A DNA stretch of 64,000 bases from Petunia secreta (GCA_029990175.1 JARKIP010000042.1:248001-312000); one strand, 5' to 3'. Shown: positions 12,004 to 24,589, numbered from the stretch's first letter. A program made the numbers and translations. The notes: generated from the letters alone by a model not told the origin.

Positions 12004-15000
12004 CTACCTAATATAACCATCACAAATGTCTTGCATGTACCCAGTTTCAAATTCAATCTTCTCTCAGTTCATAAGCTTTGTGATAAGTGTAAATGCACTC
12101 TCACTTTCTCCCTTTCTAGTGCTGTTTTGCAGGCCCCTTCTTTGAAGAAGCCAGTGGGTCTTGGTAAACAACATCAAGGGATCTATCTACTTCACTCTAG
12201 CAATGCAGTTTCAATTAAGAATAAGAGCTCTAGTTCCTCTTTTCAATGCTGTAATAGAGATGATAGTAGTCAGTTTTTATCTTCTATTTCATGTTCAGCA
12301 GTTAGTTTTAAAGATGTAACTCTTTGGCATGCTCGTTTAGGGCATTTGCCTTATTCTAGTATGAGAAATATTGCATCAATTTCCTGTTCAAGTTCTCCTG
12401 ATCTGTTCAACTCTTGTGATGTTTGTGCTAAATCAAGACAAGTCAAATTACCATTTCAATCTAGTACAATTACATCTAAAGAGATTTTTGAACTAATTCA
12501 TATTGACACTTGGGGACCTTATAAGGAAACCACTCATGATAGTTTCAAGTACTTCCTTACTATAGTAGATGACTATAGTAGGGGAACTTGGACTTTTCTT
12601 CTTTCAACAAAATAAAATGCCTTTCCAATTCTAAAACATTTCTTAGCTATGATAGAAAGACAGTTTGGAAAGAAGGTCAAGATAATCAGATCAGACAATG
12701 CATTAGAATTGGGAAGCAGTTCACTTACCTCTGAATATTTCAATTCCTTGGGCATTGTTCATCAAACCAGTTGTGTTTCCACCCCCACAACAAAATGGAG
12801 TTGTGGAGAGGAAACACAAACATTTACTAGAGACTTGCAGGGCCCTACTCTTTCACTCTAAACTCCCTGTTAAATTTTGGGGAGAATGTCTACTCACTGC
12901 CACATTTTTAATTAACATATTTCCTTCTAAGGCTTTAAAGTTTCATACCCCTTATGAAATTTTATTTGGAAAACCCCTAGATTACAAATACTTGAAGGTT
13001 TTTGGTTGTTTGGCCTATGCTTGCACCTTATCTCACAATAGATCTAAGCTTGATCCAAGGGCTGTTGCCTGTGTGTTTTTAGGCTATCCCTTTGGCAAAA
13101 AGGGATACAAGCTCTTGAATCTCACAACTAAAAATGTGTTTGTTTCAAGAGATGTGAGATTTGTTGAGACAGTGTTCCCTTTTTCTAGTCCACAAAACAG
13201 CCCTACCTTCAGTCCTCCTACAACAAATTCAAGTCCTGAACTTTCATCATTTGGTGAAACAACTCTTGACAACCTCATACTCACTAAACACTCCAACATG
13301 CCAATCTCAAGATAAATCTCTTCACTCCCCTATGCATACACCAATCAGAAACTCATCAAGTCCTCACTTAACTCATGACCAATTTTCACCTAACTCTCAC
13401 TCTCCTAACCACCTGGCTGATTCACCTATACCGCCATTCACCTACTCCTCAACCTCCTACCCCTGTACCTGAACTCAAAAAGTCTACCAGAATAATCAAG
13501 ACACCAGGGTACTTAGCAGATTTTGTGTGTAACTCAGTGTTCCTAACTGACCTTACTACTCACTGTTTTAGTGCACCTGTTACTACTGTCAACCTACCAT
13601 TCACAGCCTTGAGTCACACTAATCAGCTCCTACTCAATACCATCTCTTATATACCTGAGCCCACATCATATTCACAAGCTGCACTTTCCCCTGAATGGAG
13701 AGAAGCCATGAACAAGGAATTCCAGGCCTTGGAATGTAACAGGACCTGGGAAGTGGTACCATTACCTAAAGGAAAAAAGGCATTGGCCTGTAAATGGGTT
13801 TATAAAGTGAAGTATAAGGCAGATGGAACATTAGAAAGGTTCAAGGCTCGACTGGTTATCCGAGGGGATACTCAAAGGAAAGGAATTGATTTCACTGAGA
13901 TATTTTCCCCCGTGGTTAAGATGACAACCATTCGTTGTCTTCTTGCTGTTGCAATTAAAAAAGGATGGGACTTTTTTCAACTAGACGTAAACAATGCCTT
14001 CCTGCATGGTGACTTGCAGGAAGAGGTTTTCATGAAATTCCCAAGTGGGATGTCACCACCATCACCAAATCATGTTTGTCTACTCAAGAAATCACTTTAT
14101 GGGCTGCGACAAGCCTCGAGGCAATGGTATGCAAGGCTTACCGCAGCTTTAAGCTTCAAGGGGTATTCACATTCTTTAAACGACTACTCCCTTTTCTTTA
14201 AAAGATCAAATGAGAAGATTACCATCGTGGCTGTCTATGTAGATGATATACTCATCACAGGGGATGATCCGAAAGAACAATCAGTCCTAAAGTCTTTTCT
14301 AGACTCAGAGTTTAAAATCAAAGATTTAGGACAAGCACATTTCTTTCTAGGCATGGAAATTATCAGAGAATCTTAAGGAATAATTGTGACACAGAAGAGG
14401 TTTACCTTGGATTTATTGTCTGAATTTGATTGTCTTGATCTACGACCAGTCTCTGCTCCACTCGATTCCACTCAAAAACTGCGACTTGATGAGGGTGAAT
14501 TGCTTCCAGATCCAACTTACTATCGTCGTCTTTTGGGCAAATTAAACTATTTGACACACACACGCCCAGATCTGTCGTTTGCTGTACAGAATTTGAGCCA
14601 ATATATGCAGGCTCCTCGGAAAACTCACTTGGATGCAGCATTTCATTGTCTGCGTTATCTTTTATGGAACCCAGGGTTGGGACTGTTTATGAATTCAGAT
14701 CCTTCATTCAAGCTTTTGGCTTTCTGCGATTCCGACTGGGGATCGTGTCTCGACACCCGTCGATCTGTTAGTGGGTTTTATATCAGTCTTGGTGGGTCTT
14801 CGATATCCTGAAAGTCAAAGAAATAACCTTTAGTTTCTTTGTCATCGGCAGAAGCAGAATATAGGTCAATGTGACGTGTCGTTGCAGAAATTACCTGGTT
14901 GGTGCGATTATTTGACAATCTATCTGTCTCTCTTACTTTGTCGGTGACCCTTCACTCCGACAGCCAAGCGGCGATCCATATCGCCAAAAACCCCATCTTC

Positions 15001-15197
15001 CACGAGCGTACTAAGCACGTGGAACTCGATTGTCACTTCGTTAGGCAGAAATTCATGGCTGGACTCATCTCTCTTTCTTTTATCCCGTCGACTTCTCAAC
15101 TCGCCGACGTATTTACAAAGCCACTATCTGGGCCGATCCATAATTCCATCGTTGGCAAGTTGGGTGTGGTTGTCACCCCCTCCAACTTGAGGGGGGG
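12004..15197 (+). pseudogene. pol of the copia element: integrase, reverse transcriptase, RNase H, disrupted
   Basis: The pre-integrase zinc-binding region (LWHARLGHLPYSSM ... CDVCAKSRQ) lies about 12330-12450. The integrase core has HIDTWG, RSDNALEL and NGVVERKH motifs. TAA 12613-12615 interrupts it, and one extra C in the C-run near 12785 shifts the frame until about 13315-13375. Reverse transcriptase runs about 13660-14376 with YVDD at 14236-14247. TAA 14374-14376 and TGA 14809-14811 are in frame. RNase H continues to about 15120 (SDSQAAIHIAKNP, ADVFTKPLSG). Domain order is that of Ty1/copia; I do not assign a lineage within it. Confidence 0.9.
15187..15197 (+). other. polypurine tract of the copia element
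   Basis: A TTGAGGGGGGG-type tract directly abuts the TGTTGG start of the 3' LTR, the normal place for the plus-strand primer. Confidence 0.8.
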
Positions 15198-15622
15198 TGT
15201 TGGCACCAGTGATTCTCATGGAATGAAACTTACAGTAGAAAAGGGAAAAGGAAAGATGAAGGAAGATGAAAGAACGACTAAGGAAGGAGAAGGAGTCAGA
15301 CAAAATGAGTTCAAACAAGTTAATTTGGTCAAAGTCTCTCCCACTTCACAAATTAGATCTAAACCATTCACACAAGAGATGAGAATACATCTGGGTCGTT
15401 GATTTGGCAAGTTGTGCACAACTGGAAAGCACTTTCAAGCTTCCAGAAGATGGACCACCTTGCATAGTTTAAAATACCCTTATAGGCTTAAGTGTACATA
15501 ATAGAAAATAAGAGGATGAATCTGTATAATGGATTTGTACACATACACAGCTGTAAATATTTAGTTACACATATACCATACAATGAGAAAACATTTTCTG
15601 AATTTTCAGCTTTATTCCAATA
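15198..15622 (+). repeat. 3' LTR of the copia element, with 90-bp deletion
   Basis: 425 bp. It matches 10028-10542 apart from about four substitutions and the loss of 90 bases after CATATACC (near 15578). The lost part contains the TATATATA-rich stretch before the transcription-end region of the 5' copy. The ATAC motif at both deletion edges suggests a short-homology deletion. Confidence 0.92.
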
Positions 15623-15627
15623 CACTA

Positions 15628-16367
15628 GATATATGTTCCTATGTATAATAAAGAATATCAAAAGCATTTTATAAACTAGTGAAATTAGTGTGAGTTGGAT
15701 TTTAAAAAAAAAATAGAATAGAAAAAAAATAAATGTAAAAACTCCAGCGAAGGTTTTGATAAAAAATTATTATACAAACTCAAAACTAAAATAAATAATA
15801 ATAATAATAATAACCAAAGTACTATTATAATAACAATAATAATAATAATTAAAAAAATAATATGATTCATGTGAATTAAAATTTATCAGGAATGTAGATA
15901 ATTTTTTTTTCTAACTCACTGACATTTGAGTTAAAGGGGTTAATGTTCGCACTAAAAAGTGGAGTGTGTATTGTTTCTCAACCTAAGGAGGTTGTGTTCC
16001 CGTTCAGAATTTGAATGGGGTATTGTTTCGAACCTTTAAAGGCTAAAGGGATATAGTGAAATTTACTAAAATAAATAGGATAAAATAAATTAATTTTGGC
16101 ATTCAAAATGCAAGAGATTAAAAATTAAAACATAAGACACGTATGTGTCACATATATTTTTGTGTTACAACCTGAAAACTCATGGAATGCTTATGCTGCC
16201 ACAACAATTTTTAAGGGGCAGTATTTTAAATAAGAAAATACATTCAAAACCTATCCTTTATTCACTATTGTTACTTTCAAATACAAAAATTAAACAATTG
16301 GTGTTCACTATCCTCTAATTGTATTTGTCATAGTTTCTTATTAGTGGCTAGTGCGTTCATAAATGAA
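15628..16367. other. AT-rich interval with trinucleotide microsatellite
   Basis: No gene is seen. An (ATA)n/(AAT)n tract lies about 15788-15850. The interval separates two LTR elements. Confidence 0.6.
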
Positions 16368-16372
16368 GGGAA

Positions 16373-17245
16373 TGTAACAACAAATTTCGAAGTCTAGAAA
16401 ATTCAAGACAAGAAATAGTGTAACAAAATTTTGTATTTGATATCAACAGAAGATGCGGATTACAATCTCTAGAGTGTCACTGATATTGTAAATGACGTTC
16501 TCTGATTCTTCTCCTCACGAACTTTGGTTCAAGGGCTCGGAAGCTTGATCTTGAACTTGATGAACTTTGGATTTGATTTCAAGAAGCTTGATCTTGGATT
16601 TGATGTGCGTCACGAACACTTTGACGATCGCCACGAACAAGATTTGATATTCAACTTCCACAAACAGATGATTTGAACTCGTGCACGCCGAATCGTGATT
16701 TGAACTTTGATTTTGATTTGAACAGGGACGTAGATCGTGGCCTCCGTTGTTAAACTTGAACAAGGACGTAGATCGTTGCCTCCGTTTGTTGAACTTGAAC
16801 AGGGACGTAGATCACAGACGTAGAAGAAGACTTTAAAAGCTTTCTTTCGAAGCTTCTTTGATTGCTCCTCAGTTTGCTTGATGTGCTTTGCTTGGCCTCT
16901 GATGTCCTTCCTGCTGATCTCCACCTTGATGTCCTTCTCCTTCTTCAAGTTCCCCTCCTGTTGGCTTATGAGAGCTCTCTATTTATAGAGAAATTGTGAT
17001 AAGCCTAAATATATTTGCTTTGATTTGATTGGTTGATTTTGAATTACAAACCAATCTCTTTATCTTTGTGATAAGCTTTCATTTGATTTACCAAAGCTTA
17101 TCATTTGTACACTTGGCGTATTCCGATTGGCTATTTCATTTGATTTGGCGCCACGTCATTTTCCATGTAGTATTTTATTTTCTTAAATTTAGGAATTAAT
17201 TCAAATTTCTTATGGAATTAATTAACCAAAATTTAAATGCTTACA
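16373..17245 (-). repeat. 3' LTR (element orientation) of the gag-only element
   Basis: Plus-strand reading starts TGTAACAACAAATTT and ends ATGCTTACA. It pairs with 22474-23345. The inner edge at 17246-17260 reads, on the minus strand, as a GGGGGC-rich polypurine tract. Confidence 0.92.
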
Positions 17246-20200
17246 AATGCCCCCTACTTGAAGACGCGTCGAAGCGTAGGCTTGTTGAGCTTGAAAGACG
17301 AGGCTTGAAGTATATTTAAGGATATTTGTATTGACTCTATTGCTTATCGGATTTGCCATTTGATACGATCCAAATCATTTTTTTCCTTTGATCAAATAAG
17401 AATTTAGCTGAATCAAATGCTCTTTGGACTATCACTTGGAATTCGATAAAAATTGAACTATTATGCTTTCAATAAATTCTTCCAAGCTATATACTTTTCA
17501 AGGTTGCAAATCTTCCAATATAGTACTAGTAACTTTCTAACTTCTTTCACAAGCACTCAGATTTAAGTTTAATTTCTGTGTTAGGAATGTATTTAGCTGA
17601 ATCCCACTACGTCGGTCCTTAGCCACCAGTAGCCCCTTCTTTGATTTGCATTGAATTTGTGTTCAAAGAATCCTTTTGCACCTGTCCCACAAGAATTGCA
17701 CGTGGAGCTAGCTATCCCTTTTTCCAGCTCAAGAGGAATCCATATCTTAACAATGATGAATTTTACTTGAACATGAACTCTTCTTTTATATCTCAGTTTT
17801 ATTTAAACTAATTCACAGCTGATAATATTTGAACTCTCCGTTCCCCAATAGAAGTCAATTACTGTTTCACGTGATCCCTATAAAAGGTGGTGCATTGGAG
17901 CTATCTTTTGCATCAGAATTAATTGGCTTCTAGCTTCACAGTTCTTTTCCAAGTTGCGCTTCTCAATTGCTTCATCTTTCTCATGCACCATAGAAGTATC
18001 AATATCAGTAGATTTTGACTTGAAAACAGTCATGTTGCTTTAACCGGTGCCCGAGGTTGAATGATGAAGGCTGCACTTCATTAAACGACGAATTCTGCGG
18101 GACCTTTCGGCCTTGCTCTATCATTCCAATGTTACATCCACATGATTTCATATAAAACTCTTGCTTCTATTAGTATATATATATATATATATTTCGCACC
18201 ATGCTGTAGTTTTATTTCCTATGTATCCTCATTTCGTTTTCATTTTTTTTTTTTCAGTTATCATCCATGGAGGTTTGAAGAGTATTTCTCATGTACTATA
18301 GCAGATACTTGTATGACTTCCAACCAGATTTTGGACTTGCGAAATTGGCTCTATATCACATGAGATGCAAGCCTGTATCATGTTTGAGAAGCTGTATGTA
18401 GCAATAAGTTCTTCATGTCATGCTAGAAAGGCAACGATGATACTTGATTTGGCATGGGGTGGTGTAAACGCAGAGTCTCAAAGTATGTTTGCCGAGCTTC
18501 TTACGAAGCAGCTTCTTATGATGTTAACCTTCCCTACCCTGGTGCAAGATGAATTGGGCGAGACACCGGTCGAAGAATCTACTTTGATCATCTTCATTCG
18601 GCAAAAGCCACTTGATGTGACCCTTTTGGGATTTTGCGACTATGCAATGTGTATCCACTTCCCTTGCGACTTCAGCAGTTGACCCCCTGGAGTTTTCGTC
18701 TTCCTTGCAGTATTTTGTAGCTCTGGTGAGACATCACTTAGAGCAGTCCCTTTCGAGCATGGACGAGGAAGTGCTTGGCGCATCTCCCCATCGAAGCTTA
18801 GCTAGAGACGCTTAAAGCATTCCTTCTACGACTTAAGCGAGGAAGCACGTGGCACATCTCCTTCTTATGAGTTGATAAGAGAAGCCTGGAAGCGTTTCAC
18901 CCTTGAAGTTCCTTCAACAAGAGATACTTGCGGCGCCTTCTTCCTTACCGTAGCTCATCTTTTCAGTTTTTTTTTTCAGAGTACACAGCGGGATCCCCTC
19001 CTTGCAAATTGGCAAGACAGCATCAGGAGCAGCTTATACCACCCTTGGCGAAGTACCCAAAGATCTTCCTCGTGAATGGCGAACTCTCCGTCCCAACTTT
19101 GAAGAAGCAGATGAAGCACTTTATTTCTTGTAGCTTACTAAGGAAGAACCTGAAGCATCCCCTGCTTGCGGCTTGACGGGACACACTGAAGCACTCTTAT
19201 TGAAGGAATTGACAAGGAAGTACTTGTAGCGGCCTTTCTTCCTGTTGCTTGGTGGTGGCTTCCATCATTCCAATCTTGTGGAGAGCACACGGCGATCCTC
19301 GTCTTGCAATTCGGTGCAAGCGTTCGTGATGAGTTTTCCGATGTGCCTGATTTGGCGAAGAACTATATGCATCACTATCTTCTTGCGGTTTGGCGAAGAC
19401 ACTTTTGGTGAGGCGAGCACATACTGCATCTTCATCTTATAGACATGAAGGAATCAACTTTGATGAAAAGGTGCCAGAAGAGTCATTCTGCCAGCATTGA
19501 CGTTGAGCAGCAAAACTTGGCAAGAGGCTCAGGGTGCGGCTCACTCTACGCAGCTTCACGAGGATATTTACTTCTTGATGTGAGAGCGTCAAAAGAATTA
19601 AAAGCTATTTGCACCATTGGAAAGAAGGCTTTAAGATCGTAGCAAAATTCCTTCTAGACTGGCTGCGGTGATTTCTTGACGTTAGTCCAGACGTCTGCCG
19701 TGCTTACAGTCCAACTCCGCGTGTCTGTGATAGAAACTTCATATCTCTGCCTGGGAGCATCCAATTGACAAGCCACTTGTTTCGTTAGAAAGAAAAACTT
19801 CTGGAGCTATGACATATCCAAAAGTTAGATCAAAATCCTATCCATAGCATCTGGAATTAATTTTTAAAATCGAACAAGCAGTCTGTCGTGTAGATTTCAC
19901 AGATTTGCGCAAGCTCACGGAAAAATTCATATCTTGAGTTATGAGTGTCCGAATCACATGCCGTTTTCTACGTTGAAAAGAGGACTTCTGGATCTATAAC
20001 ATATCAGAAAATCAGAATTTTATTCCATACCGATTGGTACAGTTTAACGTTTGAAGTCAACCAAGATGCCTGTCGTGGTGATTTCACAGATTTGCGCAAG
20101 CTCATGGAAAAGTTCGTATCTCAAGCTATGAGTATCCAAATCATGAGCCTCTTGATCCTATAGAAACTAGACTCGGGGCACTAAATCCATGCCAAATATT

Positions 20201-21128
20201 GAAGCCTAATTCATCGTGGATTGGCACAGAAAAAACTTCAAAGTTGATGCTGCTACCTGCACAAGCTGACTTTGGGCAGCCGTTCAATGATCTCTCCTTT
20301 TTTTTTTTTTTGCAGGCTTGTGGGTGAGTGTAAACGAAGCTTACACCAGATCAAGGTTCATGAGATATCTATATGATTGAAAAGGAACCTTGCTGCATCC
20401 CGTTTCCCATTTTTGTGAGCTTTGCAAGAGAACACTTGGAGAGCAACCGTGGAGAAGCACATGGAGCATGACTTTCCCAAAATTTTGTTGATGAGCACCT
20501 CCTTCTTTTGACTACGTGACATGACTTCAGCAAATTGACGATGCCCTCAGCTGCCTTACCAAGCCTTTTGATGCGTCAGAACCATGGCTTCAAATTGTTT
20601 TTAAGACTTAAGTCTTAGGCTCTTTGTATAGGATGACGTCTTGTTGCTTTCTATCATTTCTTTGAATCATTGATGTATGAAATTCCCTCATTGAAGAAAT
20701 AAAATATCCTTTCTAATTCGATGCAAATTGCTCCTTTTCACTTTTCGCTTTCTCTACATCTCCAATTAAAAGAATCAATGTAGACTTGTCAACTAACATC
20801 AATGATCACAAAATAATTTGATTTTTTTTTTTAAACTCATGCGACTGAACTTAGAATAATTCTAAGTTGCCTACGTACCTCGGTGAAGAGGATCAAGTCT
20901 TGACGTAGTTCAAATTAAATGAGTTTTTTTTTTTTGGTCCTAAATTTTTCCTGGGCCGTCTCTTTCGAGATTTTCAACCTAGAAATTTTATTTTTAAAAT
21001 TTATTTGGCCGTGCACAGTTTATACTCTTGCGGGCCAGGAGTAACTTGCAGTTTATGCTCGTGCGTCAAGGAGCGTCCACTTGCATTTGTTATTTGTTGG
21101 AGACTTCTTCTTCCAATTGGATATCTCC
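17246..21128. other. non-coding interior of the gag-only element
   Basis: About 3.9 kb with no recognisable protein on either strand. It holds a (TA)n run at 18174-18191, several poly-T runs (18246, 20300, 20925) and a block of degenerate about 190-bp repeats. I recognise no host gene in it. It may be remnants of a lost pol or captured DNA. Confidence 0.55.
19700..20165 (+). repeat. degenerate about 190-bp tandem repeats
   Basis: CACAGATTTGCGCAAGCTCA occurs near 19898 and again near 20086, each followed by similar text (GGAAAA..TTC.TATCT..AG.TATGAGT). A weaker upstream unit near 19745-19890 shares the AACTTCTGGAGCTATGACATAT / GACTTCTGGATCTATAACATAT motif. About 2.5 units are visible with a period close to 187-190 bases. 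Confidence 0.65.
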
Positions 21129-22406
21129 TTAGCGAGCCAAATCCATGACTTTCTCTTTGAAGATGAAGCACTTTTTGATGGGGTGACCAATCAATCGATG
21201 ATACTTGTAGTAATTTGGATCATCAGTCTTGGCAGCTTTATTGGGTCGCTTCATTTCGGAAAGTTCAATGAACTTCAACTTGAGGAGTTCATCAAACATA
21301 GAAGAAACATCAGAATCCAAGAACGGATACTCCTTTTCTTGCATTTCTTTCAAAGTCAAATTTCGACTTGACTTGTTTTGTATGGAAGATGTCTTTCCAC
21401 CCTTCTTCTCACTCACTTTCGTGGAGACTACCAGGGGAGAAATGTTGACATACATGGATTCTTTGATTTCATACTCGGATGAAAACTTGCCCCCTTTGTC
21501 GGCTTCTTGCTTGTCTTCACCTTTACGAGACTTGTAGAGAGGTGGCCCTCGATTTCCGCTTCCAACCATACTCAATTCCATATCATGTGCATGTGTGGCC
21601 AACTCTTCAAATGTTTTAGGCTTTATGCCTTACAAGATGTAGCGGAGGCCCCAATGCATCCCTTGAATGCACATTTCAATGCCAGAAGTTTCACTAAGGC
21701 GGTCTTTGCAGTTAAGGCTCAAGCTCCTCCAACGATTGATAAATTCAATGACTGGTTCATCATTCAACTGGCGAGAATTTGTAAGTTCAACCATGCTGAC
21801 AACACGCCGTGTGCTATAGAAGCGGTTAAGAAATTCTTGCTCCAACTGCTCCCAACTATCAATGGAATTAGGCTCAAGATCTGTGTACCAATCAAAAGCA
21901 TTCCCTTTGAGAGATCGGACGAACTGCTTGACGAGGTGATCACCATAAGTCCCAGCATTGTTGCACGTCTCGACGAAGTGCGCCACATGTTGTTTGGGAT
22001 TTCCTTTTCCATCAAAGTGCTGAAGCTTTGGAGGTTGATAACCAGCAGGCATCTTCAAGTTATCAATTCTTTGTGTGTAAGGTTTTTCATATGTGAGCGA
22101 AGATTTGGCTTGTGGCTCCACTTTATCTTTTATTGCCCTCAATATGAAGTCCTTCAATTGATCAACATGAAGTAGACTTTCTGAAGGTACTTGAATCTCC
22201 TTAGATATAATCGCTTGCCTTGTAGAAGATTCTCCTTTCTCTTCTGCTTCAGGAAGCTCTGTTGGCGCTTGGCTGGATTCTCCCTCTGCTTTATTGCTAA
22301 ACTTTTCTTCTAACTTGGAAAGATGAGCATCTTGATCTTTTACGCATTTCGTCAGGCTTTCTACTGCTTTAGTCAAGATTGCAAGTTGTTCTTCTATGGA
22401 TGCCAT
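21129..22406 (-). pseudogene. gag of the gag-only LTR element, one nonsense codon
   Basis: ATG 22406 starts MASIEEQLAILTKAVESL. A coiled-coil-like N-terminus leads to the retrotransposon gag core: PKLQHFDGKGNPKQHVAHF, NAFDWYTDLEP and the LEQEFLNRFYS motif. TAA at 21632-21630, where a C-to-T change from CAA is likely, splits an otherwise open 425-codon frame. The C-terminus KYHRLIGHPIKKC resembles a CX2H..H..C knuckle, but the first Cys position is Tyr. It would assemble particles in the cytoplasm. It is a Ty3/gypsy-type gag by its core motifs, with no pol downstream. Confidence 0.85.
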
Positions 22407-22450
22407 CTTAGTTTCCTTGAACTTTGAAGAGAAGAGATGAGAGGTAGAGA

Positions 22451-22469
22451 GGTCCCACTGGGCGTGCCA
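22451..22469 (-). other. primer binding site of the gag-only element
   Basis: On the minus strand this reads TGGCACGCCCAGTGGGACC, four bases inside the LTR edge. It begins with TGG, as most plant primer sites do. I do not assign the tRNA. Confidence 0.6.
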
Positions 22470-22473
22470 AATT

Positions 22474-23345
22474 TGTAACAACAAATTTCGAAGTCTAGAA
22501 AATTCAAGACAAGAAATAGTGTAACAAAATTTTGTATTTGATATCAACAGAAGATGCGGGTTACAATCTCTAGACTGTCACTAATTTTGTAAATGACGTC
22601 CTCTGATTCTTCTCCTCACGAACTTTGGTTCAAGGGCTTGGAAGCTTGATCTTGAACTTGATGAACTTTGGATTTGATTTCAAGAAGCTTGATCTTGGAT
22701 TTGATGTGCGTCACGAACACTTTGACGATCGCCACGAACAAGATTTGATATTCAACTTCCACGAACAGATGATTTGAACTCGTGCACGCCGAATCTTGAT
22801 TTGAACTTTGATTTTGATTTGAACAGGGACGTAGATCGTGGCCTCCGTTGTTAAACTTGAACAAGGACGTAGATCGTTGCCTCCATTTGTTGAACTTGAA
22901 TAGGGACGTAGATCACAGACGTAGAAGAAGACTTTAAAAGCTTTCCTTCGGAGCTTCTTTGATTGCTCTTCAGTTTGCTTGATGTGCTTTGCTTGGCCTC
23001 TGATGTCCTTCCTGCTGATCTCCACCTTGATGTCCTTTTCCTTCTTCAAGTTCCCCTCCTTTTGGCTTATGAGAGCTCTCTATTTATAGAGAAATTGTGA
23101 TAAGCCTAAATATATTTTCTTTGATTTGATTGGTTGATTTTGAATTACAAACCAATCTTTTATCTTTGTGATAAGCTTTCATTTGATTTACCAAAGCTTA
23201 TCATTTGTACACTTGGCGTATTCCGATTGGCTATTTCATTTGATTTGGCGCCACGTCATTTGCCATGTAGTATTTTATTTTCTTAAATTTAGGAATTAAT
23301 CCAAATTTCTTATGAAATTAATTCACCAAAATTTAAATGCTTATA
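22474..23345 (-). repeat. 5' LTR (element orientation) of the gag-only element
   Basis: 872 bp, matching 16373-17245 with about two dozen differences. Its outer end reads ATGCTTATA instead of ATGCTTACA, so the terminal dinucleotide has mutated. The following GGGAA completes the target duplication. Confidence 0.92.
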
Positions 23346-23350
23346 GGGAA

Positions 23351-24401
23351 TATACATAAATTTATAAAAATTTATTTTAAATTTTTTATTTTATTCATTT
23401 ATAATATACAAGTATCGATTCTTATTTTAGACTTCAAGCTATTAGGAAAAAAATTATTTTTTTCTTACTAAATTTTATCTCAATTTAAATTAGGACAAAT
23501 AAAGTGAGACGTATGATGTGGGATTGGTGATTTATAACCGTTGATGTTGTTGCATAGGATGCGCGGTTTGGTATAGATCTAGCATTAAGGAGCACAGTGC
23601 ACGCGTTACTGTTTTTGTTTACTTTCCTGAAAAAGATGTGGGGACCACCTGTTCTTGAAATGTCACGCCACATCAGCATGATCTCATATCACTTAGTCAA
23701 CTGACACGTGCTTGCACGCGCTCGCGTGTGTGAACGGTGAAAGATCCTCGAGCCGTCTATACAAAAGTCAATTCTCCACTTTTCCAATCAAACAAATCAG
23801 TTTATAAGTTAATTCTACTCCTATAATTACCATAAAATAAGCAAATATCATGAATAAAAGAAACTATGCAAGTGTTTCCAATGGTTTATAAAAGAGTTAT
23901 TATTTCATAGCTTATTAGCTTGAGGCTTTTGTCCTCAAATTTGTCGGGAAGGAAGTTATTACAATTAAACTTCAATCTTGAAAAAGTTTTGATCGCCTGT
24001 TGAATTTTCATTGGTATGATTTTCAATTTAATCTCAATTCATATCATCAAGATATCAAATATAAAAAATAAAATAAGAGATAAATAAAATAGATATATAC
24101 AAATGATTGTAATAAAAATATTATCAGCAGCAAAGAAGTTATTCAAAATTGAAAATTATTTCAAGTAGCATTACTTAGTTTTGATGAAGTAACATCAAGA
24201 ATAAAGATAATTGTATTTAAATGATAACCATTTCGTCTGATCACTCATTTAAAAAAAAAAAAAAAAAAAAAGCATTATGAACAAGGGCTTGTTTTGGATG
24301 ATCCTACTCATTCTAGTATATTTCCTATCAAAACATTTCAATCTTTGATTTTACTACCTTTAGTCATCTTAAATGTCATTTTAGCTAAATACATTTTACT
24401 A
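23351..24401. other. AT-rich interval, nothing recognised
   Basis: No gene found. A poly-A run of about 20 bases lies at 24250-24270. Confidence 0.6.
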
Positions 24402-24580
24402 TTTTGAAGCAACTGATAAAGTTGTCTTTGTGTGATCTATACGTTACGGGTTCAAGCTGTGGAAACAACCACTGATTTCAAATTAGGCTGCCTACATCAC
24501 ATTCCTTGAAGTGCGGCTCTTCCCCAGATCATGCATGTATGCGGGAAGCTTTATACACCGGACTGCCTTTTTTATATTTG
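24402..24580 (+). mobile_element. tRNA-derived SINE, TS-like
   Basis: A degenerate RNA polymerase III A box region (GCAACTGATAAAGTTGTC, 24409-24427) is followed by a B box GGTTCAAGCTG at 24449-24459. Downstream are the family-specific motifs GGCTGCCTACATCACA, CGGCTCTTCCCC, GCGGGAAGCTT and CACCGGACTGCC. The order and spacing match the widespread Solanaceae TS-type SINEs as I know them. Divergence is moderate, so it is an old copy. No clear target duplication was identified. Confidence 0.75.
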
Positions 24581-24589
24581 TGCCTTCCG

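Larger units (their letters stand above)
10028..15622 (+). mobile_element. Complete Ty1/copia LTR retrotransposon, young but disrupted
   Basis: A 5.6-kb element with LTRs at both ends, flanked by a perfect 5-bp target duplication CACTA (10023-10027 and 15623-15627). A primer site, gag-pol and a polypurine tract are all present. Pol order is protease, integrase, reverse transcriptase, RNase H, as in copia. The LTRs differ at about four positions over 425 aligned bases plus one 90-base deletion, so insertion was recent. Stops and frameshifts in gag-pol mean this copy cannot make its own proteins. Confidence 0.95.
16373..23345 (-). mobile_element. Gag-only LTR retrotransposon (TR-GAG-like), minus strand
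   Basis: Two LTRs of about 873 bp flank a 5.2-kb interior. A perfect target duplication GGGAA is present at 16368-16372 and 23346-23350. Read on the minus strand, the primer site, then gag, then a long non-coding region, then a polypurine tract follow in order. No protease, reverse transcriptase, RNase H or integrase is visible on either strand. That matches the published notion of terminal-repeat retrotransposons carrying only GAG, though this element is larger than most. LTR differences number about two dozen (2-3%). It would need enzymes from another element. Confidence 0.9.

Noticed and set aside
16515..16948. ORFs repeated at 22616-23049
   Set aside because: They are read through the two LTRs of the gag-only element.
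18365..18682. possible captured host gene in the gag-only interior
   Set aside because: No family motif and no similarity that I recognise; frames are short and unsupported.
21507..22175. plus-strand 222-codon ORF
   Set aside because: It lies wholly antisense to gag, whose core motifs are clear on the minus strand.
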